This document shows, in pieces, positions 5,118 to 10,000 of a stretch of 10,000 nucleotides of DNA (within the stretch, counting starts at the first letter, position 1; each line of letters starts with the position of its first letter). The position numbers and the translations under genes are program-made. A model generated the notes under the pieces. The model saw only the letters and a list, made by a program, of their open reading frames with translations. It made no database searches and had not been told where the DNA came from. This DNA comes from Chloroflexota bacterium (GTDB lineage: Bacteria > Chloroflexota > Anaerolineae > Anaerolineales > Villigracilaceae), in NCBI GenBank assembly GCA_020217065.1, contig JAIWOB010000001.1, positions 1 through 10,000 on the forward strand, read 5' to 3'.

Positions 5118-5213
5118 AGACCTGACAGGTTTCATCATGGCGCGAGTCAATCGGACTTCTCCGTGTGGCGCGGGACTTGGTCAATTGCGGTTCTGTGGAA
5201 ACCTGTCAGGTCT
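5118..5213. repeat. Inverted repeat, 16-bp perfect arms, 64-bp loop
   Basis: AGACCTGACAGGTTTC at 5118-5133 is the exact reverse complement of 5198-5213. Each arm itself contains the short palindrome ACCTGNCAGGT. The enclosed 64 bp carry two TGGCGCG strings (5138 and 5166). The arrangement, paired palindromic units with a short spacer, resembles REP/BIME-like or miniature elements. No target-site duplication is evident. Confidence 0.8.
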
Positions 5214-5215
5214 GA

Positions 5216-5313
5216 ACGCGGAAGATAAACGGCGGGGTCCCCCTCTCTCATTCGGACATTTCTCCCAAATGCGACAATCCAGCCTTGGGGGAGATTCAGC
5301 GATAGACGCTTCC
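5216..5313. repeat. Degenerate mosaic repeat, copy B
   Basis: It starts with a string (about 5218-5236) like the DNA of the DUF559 DERRE region (3392-3410), reading AEDKRRG. It continues through CCCAAATGCGACAATCC (5264-5280) and GGAGATTCAGCGATAGAC (about 5289-5306), in the same order as copy A at 3926-4103. Copy A has extra sequence between the shared blocks. Confidence 0.55.
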
Positions 5314-5343
5314 CTGCAACTGGAGCGGAAATTCATCCTTCAT

Positions 5344-5985
5344 CTAACCAAAGCGCTCCTCGCGCCAAACATCCGCGCGGTTGTGGTAGCCGGCCTGTTC
5401 CCAAAAGCCTTTTTTATCGCGGGGCATAAACTCCAACGACCTGAGCCATTTAGCGCCTTTCCAAAGATAGGGCGTTTCCAGGTTGTCTCTTCCGGGAATA
5501 AAACCCACCACGCCGCGCAGCGGGTATCCGTGCTCGGGCGTAATAGGTTCGCCGTCGAGATGAGTGGCAAGCAGGAAATTCTCCTGTAAAACTACTTGAA
5601 GCGGCAAATTGGTAGTATAGCCGTATTCGGCATGTTGCAGAACATGGGTGGCGGTCGGCTTGATTTTGATAATTCCCCGCTCCGCCAGCGTTTTCACGGA
5701 AACCCCCTCCCAAACCGTATCCGCCTTGCTCCAGCGGGTGACGCAGTGAATGTCCATTTTAACCCGCGCGCGGGGAAGTTGATTAAATTCCTCCCAACTC
5801 CAGCGTCGTTCCTCCTCCACCTCGCCCCAAATTCTAAAATCCCAAACGGCGGCATTAAACGGCGGGACAGGCCCGTAGTGCAGGACGGGAAACTTCAACG
5901 TCAAAGACTGCCCCGGAGGCAGCCGTCCCTCGCTGCGGATGCGGTCTTCTTCTTTTCGGCGCTCCAAGCCTTCAAAAGGTAACAT
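5344..5985 (-). CDS. Sulfite-oxidase-like molybdopterin oxidoreductase (cytoplasmic)
   Basis: The 213-aa protein belongs to the oxidoreductase molybdopterin-binding domain family (COG2041, the small 'sulfite oxidase-like oxidoreductase' group related to MsrP/YedY). The molybdenum-ligating cysteine is Cys81 in DIHCVTRWSK. Other family blocks are KFPVLHYGPVPPF at 31-43, WDFRIWGEVEE at 48-58, HAEYGYTTNLPL at 118-129, LATHLDGEPITPEHGYPLR at 139-157, LWKGAKWLRSLEF at 174-186 and GYHNRADVWREERF at the C-terminus. There is no signal peptide or membrane segment, unlike periplasmic MsrP, so it should be cytosolic; its substrate is unknown. Between PLR and LWKGAKW there are about eight extra residues (VGFIPGRDN) compared with the common form I remember. 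The start at 5985 follows GAGG with six-base spacing. It is divergent from the channel gene. Confidence 0.93.
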   Translation of the reverse strand: MLPFEGLERRKEEDRIRSEGRLPPGQSLTLKFPVLHYGPVPPFNAAVWDFRIWGEVEEERRWSWEEFNQLPRARVKMDIHCVTRWSKADTVWEGVSVKTLAERGIIKIKPTATHVLQHAEYGYTTNLPLQVVLQENFLLATHLDGEPITPEHGYPLRGVVGFIPGRDNLETPYLWKGAKWLRSLEFMPRDKKGFWEQAGYHNRADVWREERFG

Positions 5986-6077
5986 GTTTTGCCTCGCTTC
6001 TCATAAAATCTGTAAAATAGACTCCGCCAGCGCCGCAAATGTTACCCGCCTGCAAGGAAAACGTGAAGCGACCGCCT

Positions 6078-6106
6078 TATAATAGGGAAAATTCATCTGC
6101 AAGGAG
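6078..6106 (+). promoter_or_regulatory. -10 box and ribosome binding site of the ion channel gene
   Basis: TATAAT at 6078-6083 and AAGGAG at 6101-6106 (five bases before the ATG) are clear; a -35 hexamer at the proper distance is not. The 126-bp divergent spacer also has to serve the oxidoreductase gene. CTGCAAGGA occurs twice (6050-6058, 6098-6106), probably by chance. Confidence 0.55.
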
Positions 6107-6111
6107 CAAAA

Positions 6112-8004
6112 ATGAAACCGCCCACCCTTAAACAACGCCTCCAATATTGGTTCGATAATTACATGTCGCGCGGCACAGGCGCGTTGATTCTCGCTTTATT
6201 TGTCCTTTCGGCTGTCATCATTTTTGTTACGGCAATAACGGTAAAAGTCACCGGCAGCGCCCCAAACGACGAAAGCCTCTACGACCTGGTTTGGATGGCG
6301 CTCCTGCGGACACTCGACTCGGGAACGATGGGCGGCGACAGCGGCAGTTTCTTTTTTATGTTGATGATGTTGGCGGTGACTTTCGGCGGCATCTTCGTCG
6401 TCAGCGCCCTCATCGGCGTCATCAACAACGGCTTGGAAGACAAACTGGACGAACTCCGCAAGGGGCGTTCCGCCGTCATCGAAAACGACCATACCCTCAT
6501 CTTGGGTTGGAATCCGCAAGTTTTCACCATTATCTCGGAATTGATTCTCGCCAACGAAAGCCGGAAAAACGGCGCGGTCATCGTCGTCCTGGCGGAGCAG
6601 GACAAAGTTGAGATGGAAGACGCCATTAGAGAGCGCATTCCAGACACGAAAAACACCCGCGTCATCTGCCGTTCCGGCAGCCCCATTGACCTGACCGACC
6701 TCGAAATTGCCAGCCCGCACACGGCGCGTTCCATTATCATCCTGGCTGAAGGCGACGACCCCGACACGCACGTCATCAAGTCAACGCTGGCGCTCACCAA
6801 TAACCCCAACCGCCGCGAGACGCCTTATCACATCGTCACTCAAATCCGCAATCCGAAGAATATGGACGTGGTGAAAATGCTCGGCGCGAAGGACGTTGTT
6901 CAGCCGATTCTCACCAACGACCTCATCGCCCGCGTCGTAGCGCAGACTTCGCGTCAGAGCGGCTTGTCCATCGTTTATACCGAACTGATGAATTTCGGCG
7001 GCGACGAAATCTACTTCACGCGGCAGCCTGCGCTTTCAGGCAAGACCTACGGCGAAGCGCTCCTCGCCTTTGACGGCTGCTCCCCGCTGGGCATTCGCAA
7101 AGCGGACGGCGCGATTGCCCTCAACCCCGCCATGGACGCCCGCATCGAATCGGAAGACCAGGTTTTTGTGATTGCTGCAGACGACGATAAAATAAAACTT
7201 GCGGCGTCCCGCCCCCAACTCGACGAAAGTCTTATTCAACCTGCGGGGAGCGCATCCAAACCCAAGCCTGAGAAAGCGCTCATCCTTGGCTGGAATCGTT
7301 CCGGCGCCACCATCATCCGCGAGTTGGACAATTACGTCGCCAAAGGCTCGCAGGTGACGATTGTCTCGAACATCGAAGATTTGGAAGAACAACTCCGCTC
7401 CGAAGTCGTCAAACTCAAGAACCAAAAAGTGGTTGTGAAGGAAGGGGACATTCGCGACCGCGACCTGCTCGAAAGTCTGGGGGCGGCGGATTACGACCAC
7501 GTCATCGTATTGGCGTACAATCACCTCGAACAGCAGGAAGCGGACGCCATCACCCTCGTGGCGCTGCTTCACCTGCGCGACATCGCCGAACACGACGAAA
7601 CGCCCTTTTCCATCATCAGCGAAATGCTTGACCTCCGCAACCGCGAACTCGCCGAAGCCGCCCGCGTGGACGATTTCATTGTCAGCGAACATCTCATCAG
7701 TTTAATGATGGCGCAACTTTCGGAAAATTCGGAGTTGGAAGGAGTCTTCGCCGACCTTTTCGACCCGCAAGGCGCGGAAATCTATCTCAAACCCATTGGC
7801 GACTACGTCAAAACGGGGGCGGCGGTGAATTTTTACACCGTGGTCGAAGCGGCGCGCCGCCGCGGCGAAACCGCCATCGGCTATCGCTTGATGAACGAAT
7901 GCCACATGGCAGACAAATCTTACGGCGTCCACATCAACCCGCGCAAATCCGCCCGCCTGAGTTTTTCTCCGGAAGATAAAGTCATCGTCATTGCGGAAAG
8001 TTAA
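6112..8004 (+). CDS. CASTOR/POLLUX-like ion channel with two RCK/TrkA-N-type domains
   Basis: The 630-aa protein has the architecture of the CASTOR/POLLUX (DMI1) channel family, known from plant nuclear envelopes and present in many bacteria. A short basic N-terminus precedes TM1 (about 22-45). A pore helix and loop follow (LVWMALLRTLDSGTMGGDSG, 59-78), then the inner helix TM2 (79-106) ending in GVINNGLEDKLDELRKGRS. Two nucleotide-binding-type modules come next: the first opens with TLILGWNPQVFTI at 128-140, the second with ALILGWNRSGATII at 389-402. The repeated LILGWN phrase and the middle segment APHT/GDDPDTHVIKSTLAL fit the Castor/Pollux middle domain. A ring-forming RCK gate controlled by ligand or Ca2+ is known for homologues. 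Filter sequence and ion selectivity cannot be predicted; it differs from the plant A-D-A-G-x-H filter. It is a single gene with its own promoter. Alternative name: TrkA-N domain protein. Confidence 0.9.
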   Translation: MKPPTLKQRLQYWFDNYMSRGTGALILALFVLSAVIIFVTAITVKVTGSAPNDESLYDLVWMALLRTLDSGTMGGDSGSFFFMLMMLAVTFGGIFVVSALIGVINNGLEDKLDELRKGRSAVIENDHTLILGWNPQVFTIISELILANESRKNGAVIVVLAEQDKVEMEDAIRERIPDTKNTRVICRSGSPIDLTDLEIASPHTARSIIILAEGDDPDTHVIKSTLALTNNPNRRETPYHIVTQIRNPKNMDVVKMLGAKDVVQPILTNDLIARVVAQTSRQSGLSIVYTELMNFGGDEIYFTRQPALSGKTYGEALLAFDGCSPLGIRKADGAIALNPAMDARIESEDQVFVIAADDDKIKLAASRPQLDESLIQPAGSASKPKPEKALILGWNRSGATIIRELDNYVAKGSQVTIVSNIEDLEEQLRSEVVKLKNQKVVVKEGDIRDRDLLESLGAADYDHVIVLAYNHLEQQEADAITLVALLHLRDIAEHDETPFSIISEMLDLRNRELAEAARVDDFIVSEHLISLMMAQLSENSELEGVFADLFDPQGAEIYLKPIGDYVKTGAAVNFYTVVEAARRRGETAIGYRLMNECHMADKSYGVHINPRKSARLSFSPEDKVIVIAES

Positions 8005-8072
8005 CGCGCCTTTTCCCAGGCGACCCGCCAGCCGCCCACGGCGCAGGGCTCTTGGCAGGCGGAATCAAAATA

Positions 8073-8118
8073 TCCAAAAAACGCAACGCCCCCAATCGTC
8101 TTTCCATCGGGGGCGTTG
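8073..8118 (-). terminator. Intrinsic terminator of leuS
   Basis: CAACGCCCCC (8084-8093) pairs perfectly with GGGGGCGTTG (8109-8118) around a 15-base loop. On the minus strand the hairpin is followed by CGTTTTTTGG (plus-strand A-run 8076-8081), so it terminates leuS, whose stop lies 17 bp before it. The plus-strand side has no T-run, so it is a poor terminator for the channel gene; bidirectional use is possible but unproven. Confidence 0.85.
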
Positions 8119-8134
8119 TTCTCAAACAAACGAG

Positions 8135-10000
8135 TTACGCAACGACGCTTACCAATCTTCGGTTCGCTACAATCACCTTTTTCGGTTCCTTGCCTTCCAG
8201 GAATTTCTGAACCGTTTCGCTTGCCAACGCGGCAGACTTGATTTGCTCCTCCGTCGCTTCGGCTGGGACGGTGATGCGGTCTCGAACCTTACCATTGACC
8301 TGAACCGGCAATTCGATGACGTCTTCTCTGGCGGCGGTTTCATCCACCTGATGCCAGGCTTGGGTGTGAATCGAATACGGCTTGCCCAATTGATTGGTCC
8401 ACAACTCCTCGGCGATATGCGGAGCGACGGGCGCCAGCATTTTCAGGTAAATTTCCTGCGCTTCCCGCCATTCATCGCTGCCCGCCGCGCCCGCCTCGCG
8501 CGCCTTGTACATTTCGTTCAACAATTCCATCAGCGAAGAGATGATGGTGTTGAACTCGAAGTTCTCGAAGTCGCGGGTCACTTTGCGCAGGGTCTGGTGA
8601 ACTTTGCGGCGGAGGTGTTTCAACGTCTCTCCAGACGGAGGTTCGGCAGACGGCAAGACCGGGTCGGTAAACAACGTCCACACGCGGCGAATCCAGCGGG
8701 CGCAGCCTTCGATTCCTTGCGAATCCCAGGGCGCGCCCATCTCCCAGCGCGCAAAGAACATCAGGTAGGCGCGCACGGTATCCGCGCCGTACTTTTGCAC
8801 CAACACATCGGGCGCAACCACGTTGCCGCGACTCTTGGACATTTTTTCATTGTCTTCGCCCAGCACCATGCCCTGATTTCGCAATTGAAGCATAGGCTCA
8901 TTGCCCTTCACAATACCCGCGTCGCGCAGGGCTTTGTGAAAAAAGCGCGTATAGAGCAAGTGCATGGTGGCGTGTTCGATGCCTCCGGTGTAGGTATCCA
9001 CAGGCATCCAGTAATCGTATTCTTTGGGGTCGAAGGGTCCCTGGTCGTATTTGGGCGAGAGATAACGCAAGTGATACCACGACGAACACATAAAGGTATC
9101 CATCGTATCCGTTTCGCGGATTGCCGCTCCGCCGCAGACAGGGCAGGTCGCGTTCTTCCAGGTAGGATGCAGTTTCAGCGGCGACTCGCCCGTCGGCTTC
9201 CACTCCACATCTTCCGGCAGCAAGACAGGCAATTGGTCGTCAGGAACGGGATTCCAGCCGTGCTCCTGGCAGTAAATCATGGGAATAGGCGCGCCCCAAT
9301 AACGCTGGCGGCTGATGAGCCAGTCGCGGTAGCGGTAATTGACCGATTCCCTGCCAATCCCTTTTTCTTCCAGCCAGTCAATCACCGCCGCAATGCCGGG
9401 GTTTTTGCGCCCTTTTTGGTCGTTAACCTTCGTCCCGTTAAAATGTGCGGAATTAATCATTACCCCGCCGCCGATATAGGCTTCGGGCATGGAATCGCCG
9501 TCCAACTGCGGTTGACCTTCAGGCTGGATGACGGGGATGATTTTCAACCCATACTTGCGGGCAAAGGCAAAGTCGCGCTCGTCGTGGGCGGGAACCGCCA
9601 TAATCGCGCCCGTGCCGTAAGACATAAGCACATAGTCCGCAATCCAAATAGGAATACGCTCGCCGTTGACGGGGTTAATCGCATAACCGCCGGTAAAGAC
9701 GCCCGTTTTCTCCTTATCCGCCGCGCCGCGCTGAATATCCGACTGCCGCGCCGCCTGCGCTTTATATTCCTCAACGGCGGCTTTGTATTCCGGCGCGGCG
9801 ATTTTATCCACCAGCGGGTGTTCCGGAGAGAAAACCATGAAGGTCGCGCCCCACAGCGTGTCGGGACGGGTGGTGAAGATTTCCACGTCGTCGCCTTGCT
9901 CTGTCTTGAAAATGACAGAAGCCCCTTCGCTGCGGTCAATCCAATTGGTTTGCAGGGTCTTGACGGTTTGGGGCCAATCCATGCCGTCAAAGTTCAACAA
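8135..10000 (-). CDS. leuS: Leucyl-tRNA synthetase, C-terminal part (N-terminus beyond window)
   Basis: LeuRS charges tRNA-Leu with leucine in the cytosol and edits mischarged tRNA. The visible 621 codons end at the TAA at 8135-8137. The CP1 editing domain is recognisable from TTRPDT (43-48 of the visible part) and GTGAIMAVPAHDERD (129-143). The catalytic domain resumes with DWLISRQRYWGAPIP (226-240), has a CPVCG zinc-type motif (286-290) and ends at the class I signature KMSKS (386-390). The anticodon-binding helical domain and the LeuRS C-terminal domain with LPVQVNGKVRDRI follow. The missing N-terminal part, roughly 200-250 residues, holds the HIGH motif. The frame is intact, and it is the bacterial type of LeuRS. 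The beginning of the coding sequence in the window is only an edge, not a start. Confidence 0.98.
   Translation of the reverse strand: MLNFDGMDWPQTVKTLQTNWIDRSEGASVIFKTEQGDDVEIFTTRPDTLWGATFMVFSPEHPLVDKIAAPEYKAAVEEYKAQAARQSDIQRGAADKEKTGVFTGGYAINPVNGERIPIWIADYVLMSYGTGAIMAVPAHDERDFAFARKYGLKIIPVIQPEGQPQLDGDSMPEAYIGGGVMINSAHFNGTKVNDQKGRKNPGIAAVIDWLEEKGIGRESVNYRYRDWLISRQRYWGAPIPMIYCQEHGWNPVPDDQLPVLLPEDVEWKPTGESPLKLHPTWKNATCPVCGGAAIRETDTMDTFMCSSWYHLRYLSPKYDQGPFDPKEYDYWMPVDTYTGGIEHATMHLLYTRFFHKALRDAGIVKGNEPMLQLRNQGMVLGEDNEKMSKSRGNVVAPDVLVQKYGADTVRAYLMFFARWEMGAPWDSQGIEGCARWIRRVWTLFTDPVLPSAEPPSGETLKHLRRKVHQTLRKVTRDFENFEFNTIISSLMELLNEMYKAREAGAAGSDEWREAQEIYLKMLAPVAPHIAEELWTNQLGKPYSIHTQAWHQVDETAAREDVIELPVQVNGKVRDRITVPAEATEEQIKSAALASETVQKFLEGKEPKKVIVANRRLVSVVA

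Larger units (their letters stand above)
5080..5343. other. Repeat-rich spacer without a gene
   Basis: This stretch holds a long-armed inverted repeat (5118-5213) and copy B of a mosaic repeat (5216-5313). Open frames here have no recognisable protein content. Confidence 0.6.

Noticed and set aside
5137..5982. Plus-strand open frames across 5137-5589 and 5596-5982
   Set aside because: They run through the repeat spacer and antisense to the oxidoreductase gene, with no recognisable protein motifs.
6196..7932. Long minus-strand frames opposite the ion channel gene
   Set aside because: They are antisense shadows produced by GC-biased codons; the plus-strand frame carries all the recognisable domains.
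8005..8072. Possible terminator or small RNA just after the ion channel gene
   Set aside because: The pairings here (for example GCGCC with GGCGC) are short and no T-run follows.
1..10000. CRISPR arrays, rRNA or tRNA genes, complete insertion sequences
   Set aside because: No regularly spaced repeats, no cloverleaf or rRNA sequence and no transposase motif were seen in reading both strands.

Overview
The window looks like a piece of a moderately GC-rich bacterial chromosome. The codon style, the mosaic intergenic repeats around small nuclease genes, and the particular mix of genes (EttA, a bacterial CASTOR/POLLUX-type channel, a cytoplasmic sulfite-oxidase-like protein, LeuRS) suggest an environmental Chloroflexota bacterium, possibly Anaerolineae. 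That taxonomic guess is inference from style; there is no rRNA marker here.

Layout. Minus strand 1-1613: the ABC-F translation factor EttA, running off the left edge. From 1.7 to 5.3 kb there is a small accessory island of toxin-antitoxin (TA) and nuclease-type genes, intact and decayed. It holds (i) a plus-strand pair of a small helical protein and a PIN-domain ribonuclease; (ii) a minus-strand MNT-type nucleotidyltransferase without a visible HEPN partner; (iii) a 331-bp decayed stretch with a DUF559 nuclease relic; (iv) an intact DUF559 endonuclease-like gene followed directly by a hypothetical gene carrying an apparent one-base frameshift; (v) a brnT-brnA pair with a very clear promoter, a near-palindrome between its -35 and -10 boxes and a predicted leaderless start, followed by a third small antitoxin-like gene and an intrinsic terminator; (vi) a 35-codon relic that looks like the C-terminus of a Vsr-type endonuclease; and (vii) a repeat-rich spacer with a 16-bp inverted repeat.

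From 5.3 kb the window returns to conventional genes. A molybdopterin-dependent, sulfite-oxidase-like oxidoreductase (minus) is divergent from a 630-aa CASTOR/POLLUX-like ion channel with two RCK/TrkA-N-type domains (plus). The C-terminal two thirds of leucyl-tRNA synthetase (minus) then runs off the right edge, with a terminator placed for leuS.

The housekeeping genes do not form one pathway. The coherent theme is the central island, where TA pairs and PD-(D/E)xK-type nuclease genes have accumulated and partly decayed between stable genes. I see no convincing new multi-gene defence system. The most specific new observations are the brnTA operator/leaderless promoter, the frameshifted hypothetical gene, the third gene in the brnTA operon, and the nuclease-associated mosaic repeat.
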